A stretch of 64,000 nt of DNA from positions 1 to 64,000 of the forward strand of contig NZ_JNIK01000001.1 of the NCBI RefSeq assembly GCF_000701365.1, given 5' to 3'. Each line of letters starts with the position of its first letter. Position 1 is the first letter of the stretch. The notes under the pieces were generated by a model, which saw only the letters and a program-made list of their open reading frames with translations, was not told where the DNA came from and ran no database searches. This document shows positions 30,360 to 39,206 of the stretch, piece after piece. The DNA comes from Blastococcus sp. URHD0036 (lineage in GTDB: Bacteria > Actinomycetota > Actinomycetes > Mycobacteriales > Geodermatophilaceae). Both the position numbers and the translations under genes were made by a program.

Positions 30360-31430
30360 ATGTCATCTTTGCCATCTTTGCGGGTAGCGGTGTGGGGCAC
30401 CGGGGGAGTCGGCACCAACGCGGTCCAGAGCATCGCGCGCCGTCCGGACCTCGACCTCGTGGGCGTGTGGGTGCACTCGGCGGACAAGGTCGGGCAGGAC
30501 GTGGGCACGCTCACCGGCGGGGAGCCGCTGGGGCTGACGGCGAGCGCGGACGTCGACGAGCTGCTGGCCCGCGGTCTCGACTGCGTCGTCTACGCGGCCA
30601 GCGACGGCGGGATGCGGGCGTTCGCCGTCGACGACTACGTCCGGTTCCTCGAGGCCGGCGTCAACGTGGTCACCGTGACCACGCCGGCGCTCATCCACCC
30701 GCCGGCGTACGACCCGCAGGCCCGCGAGCGGCTCGAGGAGGCCGCCCGTCGCGGCGGCGCGACGCTGTACGCCTCGGGCATCGAGCCGGGCTTCGCCGGG
30801 GACCACCTCGTGGCGTTGCTGCTGACGCTGTCGCGGCGGGTGGACTCCGTCCGGTCGCAGGAGATCTTCAGCTACGCCAACTACCCGGTCGCCACGACGA
30901 TGTTCGACGTGTTCGGCTTCGGCCGGCCGCTGGAGTACACGCCGGTCATGGCCATGCCGGGGGTGCAGCAGGCGACCTGGGGACCGGTGGTGCACATGGT
31001 CGCGGCGGCACTCGGTGCCGAGCTCGACGAGGTCCGGGAGACCTACGAGCGCGAGGTGACCGACCGGCGGCTGGAGGTCGCCTGCGGGGTGATCGAGGCC
31101 GGCACCGTCGGCGCGGTCCGCTTCGAGACGATCGGCGTCGTCGGCGGGCGGGACGCGATCGTGCTCGAGCACGTCAACCGGATGGCCCCCGACGTGGCGC
31201 CGCACTGGCCGACCGCGCCGCAGGACGGCACCTACCGGATCGTCGTGGACGGCGAGCCGTCCATGCGCTGCGACCTGGTGCTGGGGTCGAGCCCGGAGAC
31301 CTCCAGCCCCGACGGGATGCTGGCGACCACGATGCGGGTGGTGAACGCCATCCCGGCCGTCTGCGCCGCGCCGCCCGGGCTGGCGACGGCCCTCGACCTG
31401 CCCCTGACCCTGCCCCGCGCGGCGCTGTAG
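30360..31430 (+). CDS. NAD(P)H-dependent amine dehydrogenase family protein (DAP dehydrogenase-like)
   Basis: The 356-residue protein begins with a Rossmann motif (VAVWGTGGVGTNAVQSI) and has the DAP-dehydrogenase/dihydrodipicolinate-reductase plan: VVYAASDGGMRAF, GVNVVTVTTPALIHP, YASGIEPGFAGDHLV and the C-terminal domain with WPTAPQDGTYRIVVDGEPSMRCDLVLG. Members occur widely in actinobacteria near lipid or steroid genes; the substrate is not known. Confidence 0.85.
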   Translation: MSSLPSLRVAVWGTGGVGTNAVQSIARRPDLDLVGVWVHSADKVGQDVGTLTGGEPLGLTASADVDELLARGLDCVVYAASDGGMRAFAVDDYVRFLEAGVNVVTVTTPALIHPPAYDPQARERLEEAARRGGATLYASGIEPGFAGDHLVALLLTLSRRVDSVRSQEIFSYANYPVATTMFDVFGFGRPLEYTPVMAMPGVQQATWGPVVHMVAAALGAELDEVRETYEREVTDRRLEVACGVIEAGTVGAVRFETIGVVGGRDAIVLEHVNRMAPDVAPHWPTAPQDGTYRIVVDGEPSMRCDLVLGSSPETSSPDGMLATTMRVVNAIPAVCAAPPGLATALDLPLTLPRAAL

Positions 31431-31592
31431 CTCTCGCTGCGAGCGGCACTGCCGCGGTACGGGGGCGACTGCCGGGCCGCAGCGCGGCACCGGCACCGGT
31501 ACTGCGGCACTGCCGCCGTGGGCTGGGCGGCGAGTGGAGCCAGCCGTCGACCTCCAGGACCGCCCCGCCGCGAGCCTGACAGACTCGCTCCC

Positions 31593-32090
31593 ATGCGCGT
31601 CTTCGTCGGGACCGACCATGCGGGCCTGGAGTTCAAGGAGCACCTCAAGGCCGCCCTCACCGCCGCCGGCCACGAGCCGGTCGACTGCGGCGCGTTCGAG
31701 TACGACGCCCAGGACGACTACCCGCCGTTCTGCTTCGAGGTGGGCGAGCGGGTCGTCGTCGAGCCCGGGAGCCTCGGCGTCGTCATCGGCGGCTCGGGCA
31801 ACGGCGAGCAGATCGCGGCGAACAAGGTGCCCGGCGTCCGCGCCGCGCTCGTGTGGAACACCGCCACCGCGGAGCTCGCCCGCCAGCACAACGACGCCAA
31901 CGTCGTCGCGGTCGGCGCGCGGCAGCACAGCGTCGCCGAGGCCACCGATCTGGTGCTGCACTTCCTCGCGACCCCGTTCAGCGAGGACGAGCGGCACGTC
32001 CGCCGGATCGGCCTGATCGCCGACTACGAGCGGGACCGGCACCGCCCGGCCGGCGGGCTGCCCACGCGCTCGGAGGCAGACGCGGGATGA
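31593..32090 (+). CDS. rpiB: Ribose-5-phosphate isomerase B
   Basis: RpiB interconverts ribose-5-phosphate and ribulose-5-phosphate in the pentose phosphate pathway. The 165-residue protein has TDHAG (residues 7-11), VIGGSGNGEQIAANKVPGVRAAL and HNDANVVAVGARQ. The catalytic Cys of the E. coli type is absent and Glu72 in GNGEQ takes the position used by the mycobacterial enzyme. A CAGACT box ends 7 bases before the ATG, suggesting a leaderless transcript. Confidence 0.95.
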   Translation: MRVFVGTDHAGLEFKEHLKAALTAAGHEPVDCGAFEYDAQDDYPPFCFEVGERVVVEPGSLGVVIGGSGNGEQIAANKVPGVRAALVWNTATAELARQHNDANVVAVGARQHSVAEATDLVLHFLATPFSEDERHVRRIGLIADYERDRHRPAGGLPTRSEADAG

Positions 32091-32677
32091 CCGGCGCGGA
32101 GCTGCGCCGGGCCGCCGCGGCGGCCCGCGAGCTGCTCGCGTCGGTACCCGACGGCTCGGCGCGCGTGCCCGCGATGGACGACGACGTCGCCGGCGTTACG
32201 GCGCACGTGACCGGCTGCCTCATCTGGTACGCCCAGGACCTCGCCGTGGGGCCCGAGGGAGCCGACGGCTTCACCCTGGGCCGCCGCCCGGAGGCCGCGC
32301 TGCCGGAGCTCGTCCGGCAGCAGGCCGCCGCGGCGGAGGTGCTCGCCCGCACCGTCGAGGGCGCGGCGCCGGGAGACCGCGGCCGGCACGACTGGGGCCG
32401 GCCCGACGCCTCCGGGTTCGCCGCCATGGGCGCGGCCGAGCTGCTGCTGCACACCGCCGACGTCGCCGCGGCGCTGGACCTGTCGTGGCGCCCGCCCGCC
32501 GACCTCGCCGACGCTGTCGTCGTCCGGCTGTTCCCGTGGGCGCCGTCGGACACCGAGCCCGTCGCCACCCTGCTGTGGGCCACCGGCCGCGCCGACCTCC
32601 CCGGCCACGAGCCGGTGACCTCCTGGCGCTGGCACTGCTCCCCGCTGGAGGAGTGGGACGGCACCCGGGCCGGCTGA
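32087..32677 (+). CDS. Maleylpyruvate isomerase-like (MDMPI/DinB) protein
   Basis: The 196-residue four-helix protein has the mycothiol-dependent maleylpyruvate isomerase N-terminal pattern: VTAHVTGCLIWYAQDLAVG near residue 35 and AAELLLHTADVAAALDLSWRPP around 120, each supplying candidate metal histidines. It lacks the separate C-terminal domain of true maleylpyruvate isomerases, so the reaction is unknown. ATG 32087 overlaps the rpiB stop as ATGA. Confidence 0.8.
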   Translation: MTGAELRRAAAAARELLASVPDGSARVPAMDDDVAGVTAHVTGCLIWYAQDLAVGPEGADGFTLGRRPEAALPELVRQQAAAAEVLARTVEGAAPGDRGRHDWGRPDASGFAAMGAAELLLHTADVAAALDLSWRPPADLADAVVVRLFPWAPSDTEPVATLLWATGRADLPGHEPVTSWRWHCSPLEEWDGTRAG

Positions 32678-32678
32678 C

Positions 32679-33935
32679 TCAGAAGTCGTCCGGACACCAC
32701 GGGGTGACCGGCCACGAGAACGCGGTCGAGGCCAGCGTGACCGCGCCGGGGCTCACCTCGCGCACCCGCCCGGCGGCCTGGAGCGAGGCGAGCGAGACCC
32801 CGCCCAGGTAGGCCGCCGACAGCTCCTCGATGCCCAGCACCAGGTCGGGGTCGGCGTCGGTGGGCGCGCAGAACCCGCCGGCGGGGTGCGCGGTGAGTGC
32901 CCAGCGGCCGTCGTTCCACGGGCAGAAGCGGTCCCGCACCTCGAACACCAGGTTGATGCGGGTGGGGTAGCGGCGGGCGGCCAGCGCGCGGCCGACGTCG
33001 ACCAGGCGCACCCAGAGCGTGTCCACCGGCCGGACCTGCACGGAGCGCGGGTCGGCGACCAGGTACCGCAGGGGGTCCTCGACCGACGCCAGCCGGTACC
33101 GCACGTTCCGCGTCAGGTCGATGGACAGCAGGTACCGCCACAGCGCCGCGTAGGCCGGGGTGCCGAGTGCCCGCACCTCGTCGACGGCGACCGTGCCGTC
33201 GGGGGTGCCCGCGCCGTCGTCCCACGCGGAGGTCACCCGGTAGGCGGCGTAGCCGGTCGCCGTCCCGTCGGGGTCGGTGTGCAGCAGGTACCGGCGGGCG
33301 GTCGCGCCGCCGCGGCGCTGCGGGTCGTCGTCGGTCAGGCGCTCCCACCAGCCGGGCCCGCGCGCCATGTTCCCCGGCACGAACCGGCGCACCTGCTCGT
33401 GCACCGCGGGAACCGCCGCCCGGTACTCGTCGACCGACACCGCCTGCACCGTGCCGGCGCCGAGGTCCACGTCGGGGCGCAGGGCCATCTCGCGGGTGCG
33501 GCCGGTCAGCCCGCCGCGCCAGGCCGCCGGGGCGTAGCCGAAACGGCCGTAGATCGACGCCTCCGACGCCCACAGCGCCGCGACCGGCTCCCGCTCCTGC
33601 TCGTGCAGCTCGGTCAGCTGCCGGCGCATCATCGCGGAGAGGACCCCGCGGCGGCGGTGCGTCGGGGAGACGGTCACCCAGGTGACGCCCGCGCACGGGA
33701 CGACGGCGCCGGGCACGGTGAGCTCGCGGGTGTAGATGCCCGCGGTGGCGGCCACCCGGTCGCCCTCCCACAGGCTCAGCGACCGGTCCAGCTCCGCGAG
33801 CCCGTGCGGAGCGGCCAGCCACGACTCCGACGCCTCCTCGCCGAAGGCCGACAGCATCGCCCGGGCGAAGGCAGGCCACTCCTCGGCGGTGATCGGGCGC
33901 AGCCGGGCGGCGATGTCGTCGGGGGAGTCGCTCAC
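32679..33935 (-). CDS. eis: Eis-like GNAT N-acetyltransferase
   Basis: Eis proteins acetylate aminoglycosides at several positions and other amines. The 418-residue protein has tandem GNAT domains and a sterol-carrier-like C-terminal domain. The acetyl-CoA site is WVTVSPTHRRRGVLSAMMRRQL, followed by ALWASEASIYGRFGYAPA. The chain ends in CPDDF, the C-terminal Phe carboxylate that acts as catalytic base in Eis. It is divergent from a MarR regulator gene. Confidence 0.9.
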   Translation of the reverse strand: MSDSPDDIAARLRPITAEEWPAFARAMLSAFGEEASESWLAAPHGLAELDRSLSLWEGDRVAATAGIYTRELTVPGAVVPCAGVTWVTVSPTHRRRGVLSAMMRRQLTELHEQEREPVAALWASEASIYGRFGYAPAAWRGGLTGRTREMALRPDVDLGAGTVQAVSVDEYRAAVPAVHEQVRRFVPGNMARGPGWWERLTDDDPQRRGGATARRYLLHTDPDGTATGYAAYRVTSAWDDGAGTPDGTVAVDEVRALGTPAYAALWRYLLSIDLTRNVRYRLASVEDPLRYLVADPRSVQVRPVDTLWVRLVDVGRALAARRYPTRINLVFEVRDRFCPWNDGRWALTAHPAGGFCAPTDADPDLVLGIEELSAAYLGGVSLASLQAAGRVREVSPGAVTLASTAFSWPVTPWCPDDF

Positions 33936-34042
33936 GGTCCGTGTCTACCGGGGGAGGACGACGGGACGCGAGCCGGCCGGGCTCCGGAGAGGGACGCGGT
34001 TCGAGCCGTCGTCCGGGCCGTCTCGATGTCAGGATGCCGCGC

Positions 34043-34462
34043 ATGGATCCGGCGGAACGGCCCATCGGCTGGTGGGTCAAGCACCTCGATGCCCTGCTGG
34101 AGGACGTCGTCGACGGCGCCGTCTCCGGCGAGGGCCTGACGCGGCGCCACTGGCAGGTGCTGCACACGCTGGCCGCGGCGCCGGCCGACGAGGCGGCGCT
34201 GGCGCGGGCGCTGGCCGACTTCGACGGGCACCTCCCGGCGATCGCCGCCGACCTGTTCGGCCGCGGCTGGGTCGACCGTGCCACGGGCTCGCTGACGCTG
34301 ACCGCCGAGGGCCGCACCGCGCACGAGCGGCTGGAACGGGCGATCGGGCGGGTCCGCCGGCACGTCGCCGACGGCCTGTCGCGGCAGGAGTACGAGCGCA
34401 CCGTGCTGGTGCTGCGGCGGATGGCGGAGAACGTCGAGCGGGCCCTCGGCCGGGAGGGCTGA
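34043..34462 (+). CDS. MarR family transcriptional regulator
   Basis: The 139-residue winged-helix protein has a long first helix (WWVKHLDALLEDVVDGAV), a winged-helix core (TRRHWQVLHTLAAAPADEAALARAL, LFGRGWVDRATGSLTLTAEG) and a C-terminal dimer helix. Its divergent neighbour is the eis-like gene, the likely target. ATG 34043 has AGGA upstream; ATG 34034 is equally possible. Confidence 0.8.
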   Translation: MDPAERPIGWWVKHLDALLEDVVDGAVSGEGLTRRHWQVLHTLAAAPADEAALARALADFDGHLPAIAADLFGRGWVDRATGSLTLTAEGRTAHERLERAIGRVRRHVADGLSRQEYERTVLVLRRMAENVERALGREG

Positions 34463-34471
34463 GGCCGCCGG

Positions 34472-35242
34472 TCAGGGACCGGTCGTGACCCCGTCGTCGG
34501 TCATCGTCAGATCGCCGCAGGTGATCGACCGCGCCGCCTCGACCGCCGCAGCCCCCGCGTCGGCCACGCCCATGCTGACGTCGGAGTTGGACGCCCGCGG
34601 CCCGTCGAGCACGACGGCCGTGGCCGTGTAACCGGTGCCGTCGCCGTTCACGAGGAGGCCGGCCAGGTCGCGCACGCCGTCCCCGTCGACGTCGAGGCAG
34701 CCCACGCCGGTGCCGTAGCCGGTGAACCCGAGGTCGAAGGCGTACTGCTCGCCCTGCGGGTTCTGCACCGGGACGATCTGGCAGTCGCTGTAGGCGTAGA
34801 GGAGCACCTGCCGGCCGTCGGAGGCCAGGACGACGAGCTCGCCGTCGCCGGTGACGTCCGCGACGAGGATCGAGCGGGCGACGGGGCTGGCCGACTGCAG
34901 GTCCGCGGTGACCGTGGCACCGCTCGCGGTCGTGACACCGAAGAGCACCGACCCGTCCGCGGCGGGAGAGGAGGCGATCCACTCGGTGTCCGCCGCGCGG
35001 TCGCCGTCGACGTCCAGCGTCGGGCGGGTGGCCGCGCCGGAGGGGATGCCGTCGTCGGTGGCCGGGCAGCCCGCGTCCGACCCGCCGGCGTCCGACCCGC
35101 CGGGCGGGGTGGCACTCGCCGTGGTGGTCGCCGTCGTGGTGGCGGTGGTGGGAGCTGCCGTGGCGTCGTCCCCGTCGTCGGCCGAGCACCCCGCGATCAG
35201 CGCGGCGGACACGGCGAGGACGAGGGGCAGGCGGGTGCGCAC
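34472..35242 (-). CDS. Secreted lipoprotein with FG-GAP-like repeats
   Basis: The 256-residue protein has a lipoprotein signal (VLAVSAALIAGC, lipid Cys19), a threonine-rich linker and repeated calcium-type segments: DVDGDRAADTEW, DVTGDGELVVL and CLDVDGDGVRDLAGLL. These resemble FG-GAP/VCBS propeller blades, too few for a full propeller. It is expected on the outer face of the membrane. Function unknown. Confidence 0.8.
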   Translation of the reverse strand: MRTRLPLVLAVSAALIAGCSADDGDDATAAPTTATTTATTTASATPPGGSDAGGSDAGCPATDDGIPSGAATRPTLDVDGDRAADTEWIASSPAADGSVLFGVTTASGATVTADLQSASPVARSILVADVTGDGELVVLASDGRQVLLYAYSDCQIVPVQNPQGEQYAFDLGFTGYGTGVGCLDVDGDGVRDLAGLLVNGDGTGYTATAVVLDGPRASNSDVSMGVADAGAAAVEAARSITCGDLTMTDDGVTTGP

Positions 35243-35260
35243 GCCTCCACCGAACGCCGA

Positions 35261-35281
35261 TCGGTTGCGGGATGCAACCGA
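35261..35281 (-). terminator. Hairpin after the first response regulator gene
   Basis: TCGGTTGC and GCAACCGA form a perfect 8-base stem with loop GGGAT, 8 bases beyond the response-regulator stop and 19 bases before the lipoprotein start. Confidence 0.55.
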
Positions 35282-35288
35282 CGCGCCG

Positions 35289-35933
35289 TCAGCCGCGGAG
35301 GTAGGCCAGCGTCGCCATGACCCGGCTGTTGCGGTCCTCGTCCGGCGCGAGGCCGAGCTTGGCGAAGATCCGCTGGGTGTGCTTCTCCACCGCGCCCGGG
35401 GTGACCACGAGCAGCCGGGCGATCGCGGCGTTGGAGTGGCCCTCGGCGATCATGCCGAGCACCTCCTGCTCCCGCGGGGTCAGCCGCCGCACCGGGTCGT
35501 CGGCCCGCCGCCGGGCGAACAGCTGGGCCACCACCTGGGGGTCGAGGACGGTGCCGCCGGCGACGACGTCCGACAGCGCGGCCATCAGCTGGTCGAGGTC
35601 GGACACCCGGTCCTTCAGCAGGTAGCCGACCCCGCCGCGGCCGTCGGCGAGGAGCTCGTCGGCATAGGCCACCTCCACGTACTGCGAGAGCACCAGCACC
35701 GCCGTCCCGGGGACGGCGGCGCGGGCCTCGACGGCGGCGCGCAGGCCCTCGTCGGTGTGGGTGGGCGGCATCCGGACGTCGACGACGGCCACGTCCGGCC
35801 GCAGCTCGCCGACCGCGCGGACCAGCGACGGGCCGTCGGCGACGGCGGCGACGACCTCGGTCCCGGCTTCCTCCAGGAGGCGCACGAGGCCCTCGCGGAG
35901 GAGCACCGAGTCCTCGGCCAGCACGACGCGCAT
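35289..35933 (-). CDS. NarL/LuxR-type response regulator
   Basis: The 214-residue protein has a receiver domain (acidic pair Glu7/Asp8, phospho-acceptor Asp52 in VVDVRMPP, KDR near 110) and a C-terminal LuxR helix-turn-helix (LTPREQEVLGMIAEGHSNAAIARLLVVTPGAVEKHTQRIFAKLGL). Its ATG overlaps the kinase stop by one base (TGATG), so the pair is cotranscribed. Targets are not known. Confidence 0.92.
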   Translation of the reverse strand: MRVVLAEDSVLLREGLVRLLEEAGTEVVAAVADGPSLVRAVGELRPDVAVVDVRMPPTHTDEGLRAAVEARAAVPGTAVLVLSQYVEVAYADELLADGRGGVGYLLKDRVSDLDQLMAALSDVVAGGTVLDPQVVAQLFARRRADDPVRRLTPREQEVLGMIAEGHSNAAIARLLVVTPGAVEKHTQRIFAKLGLAPDEDRNSRVMATLAYLRG

Positions 35934-37246
35934 CACGCTCCGGGCACCTCCGCGGTCAGGCGGGTCGGGCCGCCGCGGGGGCTGTCCACGGTGAGCGAGC
36001 CGTCGGCGGCCCGCAGCCGGTCGGTGAGCCCGGCGAGGCCGTGTCCCGGGGCCGCGACCGCGCCGCCGGAACCGTCGTCCTCCACGACGACGCGCAGCGC
36101 GCCGTCGGTCCGGGTGACCTCGACCCGGCAGACCGACGCGTCGCTGTGCTTGGCCACGTTGGCCAGCGCCTCGCTGACCACGAAGTACGCGGTGTTCTCC
36201 ACGACCGGCGCGAGCCGCTCCTCGGGCAGGTCGACGGCGAGCTCGACCGGCACCGGCGAGCGGGCGGCCAGGGCGGCGAGCGCGGCGGCCAGGCCGCGGT
36301 CGGCGAGCACCGGCGGGGCGATGCCGCGGGAGAGCGCGCGCAGCTCCTCCAGCGCCTCGCGGGCCAGGACGCCGGCCTCGGAGAGGGTCGCCCGCGCCGC
36401 CTCGGGGTCGCGGTCGAGCTGGCGCTGGGCGCGGGAGAGGTCCATGCCGAGGCGGACCAGGTGCTGCTGCGGGCCGTCGTGGATGTCGCGCTCGAGCCGG
36501 CGCAGGGCGACGGCCTCGGCAGCGACGGCCGCGTCGCGGCCCTCCGTCGCCCGGTCGATCTGGGCCTGCGCGGCGGCGCGGGTGGTGAGCAGCGCACGGC
36601 CGACGAGGCCCTGCAGCACGGAGGCGCCGCGGACGGCGAACGGGAGCACCAGCGCGAACGCCAGGCCGATCAGGGCGTAGAAGAGGATCCGCTTCCCGGC
36701 GGTGCTGTCCTGGCCGAGAAGCTCGAGCAGGTCCTGGTTGTCCGGGTCGGTGCTCGGGTCCGGCAGCGACCAGTCCCAGGCCCAGTAGGTCAGCCCGCCG
36801 AGCGCGATCGACCAGAAGACCACGGTGACGACGAACGAGAAGATCGCGAACGGGAACCGCACCAGGGCGTGCAGCGCATCGAGCCAGCACTGCGGGTCGC
36901 GCAGCGGGGTGACCAGCCGGCGCAGGGGCCTGCCCTCGGCCTGCCGGTACGCCGGGCGGGGCAGCTCGCGGCGCAGCACGGCCGGCAGCCAGGCCCGCTC
37001 GGCGGTCGCGAAGCCACGGGCGGTGACGAGGGTCAGCGCCAGGACGGCCACCCCGACCCAGATCACCAGCAGCCCGGCGCCGACGGCCAGACCGGTGACC
37101 ACGGCGACGAAGCCGGCGATCGCCACCGGGAAGGCGTAGAGCGCGTAGCCGGTGTCCACGCCGAGCTGGCGGAACAGCCCGCGCCGGGGAACGGCGCCGG
37201 CGGGAGCGGGCAGCGCGAGGGTGTCGGGGATCGTGCTCGTGGTCAT
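35933..37246 (-). CDS. NarL-type sensor histidine kinase
   Basis: The 437-residue kinase has about four membrane helices in two pairs (residues 33-75 and 130-205) with a short extracytoplasmic acidic loop, then HisKA_3 with His256 in LERDIHDGPQQHLVRLGMDL and an HATPase domain (VVSEALANVAKHSDAS, VVVEDDGSGGA, GHGLAGLTDRL). There is no obvious sensor fold, so it may sense membrane state. Partner of the regulator ending at 35289. Confidence 0.9.
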   Translation of the reverse strand: MTTSTIPDTLALPAPAGAVPRRGLFRQLGVDTGYALYAFPVAIAGFVAVVTGLAVGAGLLVIWVGVAVLALTLVTARGFATAERAWLPAVLRRELPRPAYRQAEGRPLRRLVTPLRDPQCWLDALHALVRFPFAIFSFVVTVVFWSIALGGLTYWAWDWSLPDPSTDPDNQDLLELLGQDSTAGKRILFYALIGLAFALVLPFAVRGASVLQGLVGRALLTTRAAAQAQIDRATEGRDAAVAAEAVALRRLERDIHDGPQQHLVRLGMDLSRAQRQLDRDPEAARATLSEAGVLAREALEELRALSRGIAPPVLADRGLAAALAALAARSPVPVELAVDLPEERLAPVVENTAYFVVSEALANVAKHSDASVCRVEVTRTDGALRVVVEDDGSGGAVAAPGHGLAGLTDRLRAADGSLTVDSPRGGPTRLTAEVPGA

Positions 37247-37490
37247 GGCATCGAGCCTGGTCGGGCACGGTGTCCGGGCCGATCCCGCCACCCGGCCGAT
37301 CCGGTGTCGGGCTGGCCCGACGATCGGGTCGTGCGCGGCTGGACGTCCATCTCGCCGGCGATGCTCCCGGCGGTGACGATCGGTGTCCAGCACCCCGCGC
37401 CGGGACCGTGCCTCGTTAGGGTCGGTGCCGGACCGGGGTGGTGCGGCAGCGGAGCCGCACCGCCCGTGGCCCGGGGGAAGGGGTACGCCC

Positions 37491-39134
37491 GTGCGGAACA
37501 CCGCCGTGGTCGCCGTCGCGCTCCTGCTGCTCGCCGGCTGTTCTGCTGGTGAGCAGACGGAGTCCGACGAGGCAGCGCCCGAGCGGTCCCAGGGCGCCGC
37601 CACGGCCGGCACCGCCGCTCCGGACGAGCGGCTGACCGTCATCGGGGACGCCGATCCCGTCGCGTCGGCCGCCGCGACCAGCCGGGTGCTGTTCGCGCGC
37701 GCCGACGTCGCCGTCGTGGCTCGGGACGGCGACCTCGCCGGCGAGCTCCTGGGAGCGTCGGCGGCCGCCGGGCTCGGGGTGCCGCTGCTGCTCGAACCGG
37801 CCGAGGGCAGCGGCGACGTCCTGGCCGAGGAGCTCGACCGGCTGGGGACGACGACCGTGCTCGCCGTCGGGGAGGCGACCGCGGAGGGGGCCGGGCCGGA
37901 GGTGGTCGCCGTCGCGGCCGAGCCCGGCGCCGTCGAGCGCGCCACCGGGCTGGACCTCGGCGACGCCGACGAGGTGGCCGGGGACTCCGCCGTGGCCGCC
38001 GTGGCCGCGCTCGACCCCGAGGAGCCGGTCGCGCTCGTGCCCGAGGACGGGTCCTCCGGCGGCGGAGGCGGCGACGGGCGGCTGCCCGACGTCGACCGGC
38101 CCGAGCCGCTGACCGGCACGCTGGTGGTCACCACCGGCAGCCCGGAGTCGCTGGCCGGTGCCGCGACCGCCCGCGCGGCCGGCGCCCGCGTGGTGGTCAC
38201 CGGCACGGACGACCCGCGCGCCTCGACCGAGCTCGTCGAGCTGCTCGCCGAGGAGCAGCCGGACGCGGTCGTGGCACTCGGTGCGGACCTGGCGGCCGCC
38301 GACGGGCTGGACTGGAAGCTGGCCACCGCCGCGACCGGTACGCAGCTCCCCGGCGGTGGCCAGCTGCTGTTCCCCGGCCGGATGATGGTCGCCCTCTACG
38401 GCTACCCGGGCAGCGGCGCGCTGGGCCTCCTCGGCGAGCAGGACGTGCCGGGGGCGGTGGACCGGGCCCGGCAGTACGCCGCGGATTACGAGCCGCTGGT
38501 GGACCGCCCCGTCGTCCCGGCCTTCGAGATCATCGCGACGGTGGCCTCGGAGTTCCCCGGCACCGACGGCAACTACTCGACCGAGTCCGACGTCGAGGAG
38601 CTGCGACCGTGGGTGGAGGCCGCGGGGGAGGCCGGCATCTACGTCGTCCTGGACCTGCAGCCGGGCCGGACCGACTTCGTGACGCAGGCCGAGCTGTACC
38701 GGCCGCTGCTGGAGCTGCCGAACGTCGGCCTGGCGCTGGACCCGGAGTGGCGGCTGCGGCCGGACCAGGTGCACCTGACCCAGATCGGCTCGGTCGACGT
38801 CGAGGAGGTCAACCGGGTGGTCACCTGGCTGGCCGACCTGACCCGGGAGAACGCGCTGCCGCAGAAGCTGCTGGTCCTGCACCAGTTCCGGCTGGACATG
38901 ATCCCCGGCCGTGAGCGGCTGGACACCTCGCGCGACGAGCTGGCGGTGCTGGTCCACGCCGACGGGCAGGGGCCGCAGGGCTCCAAGCAGGCCACCTGGC
39001 AGAACCTGCGTGCGGGAGCGCCGCCGGTCTGGTGGGGCTGGAAGAACTTCATCGACGAGGACCAGCCGATGCTGACGCCCCAGGAGACCGTCACCCAGGT
39101 GGTCCCCGTCCCGGACCTGGTCAGCTACCAGTAG
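37491..39134 (+). CDS. Large lipoprotein with cell-wall-binding-like N-terminal part
   Basis: The 547-residue protein has a lipoprotein signal (VAVALLLLAGC). Residues 45-320 contain segments like CW_binding_2 repeats: FARADVAVVARDGDLAGELLGASAAAGLGVPLLL, LAEELDRLGTTTVLAVGEAT and DDPRASTELVELLAEEQPDAVVALGADLA. Residues 325-547 form another domain, from MMVALYGYPGSGALGLLGEQD through GIYVVLDLQPGRTDFVTQ to VWWGWKNFIDEDQPM, that looks like a TIM-barrel hydrolase remnant, which I cannot name. GTG 37491 follows GGGGGAAGGGG. Surface attachment is inferred. Confidence 0.82.
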   Translation: MRNTAVVAVALLLLAGCSAGEQTESDEAAPERSQGAATAGTAAPDERLTVIGDADPVASAAATSRVLFARADVAVVARDGDLAGELLGASAAAGLGVPLLLEPAEGSGDVLAEELDRLGTTTVLAVGEATAEGAGPEVVAVAAEPGAVERATGLDLGDADEVAGDSAVAAVAALDPEEPVALVPEDGSSGGGGGDGRLPDVDRPEPLTGTLVVTTGSPESLAGAATARAAGARVVVTGTDDPRASTELVELLAEEQPDAVVALGADLAAADGLDWKLATAATGTQLPGGGQLLFPGRMMVALYGYPGSGALGLLGEQDVPGAVDRARQYAADYEPLVDRPVVPAFEIIATVASEFPGTDGNYSTESDVEELRPWVEAAGEAGIYVVLDLQPGRTDFVTQAELYRPLLELPNVGLALDPEWRLRPDQVHLTQIGSVDVEEVNRVVTWLADLTRENALPQKLLVLHQFRLDMIPGRERLDTSRDELAVLVHADGQGPQGSKQATWQNLRAGAPPVWWGWKNFIDEDQPMLTPQETVTQVVPVPDLVSYQ

Positions 39135-39206
39135 GCGCCGGGGGCTCCCGTTCTGTCGGCCTCCTGTGGTGAGCTGGCTCTCCGCCACCGACCTCCAGGA
39201 GGAGCC

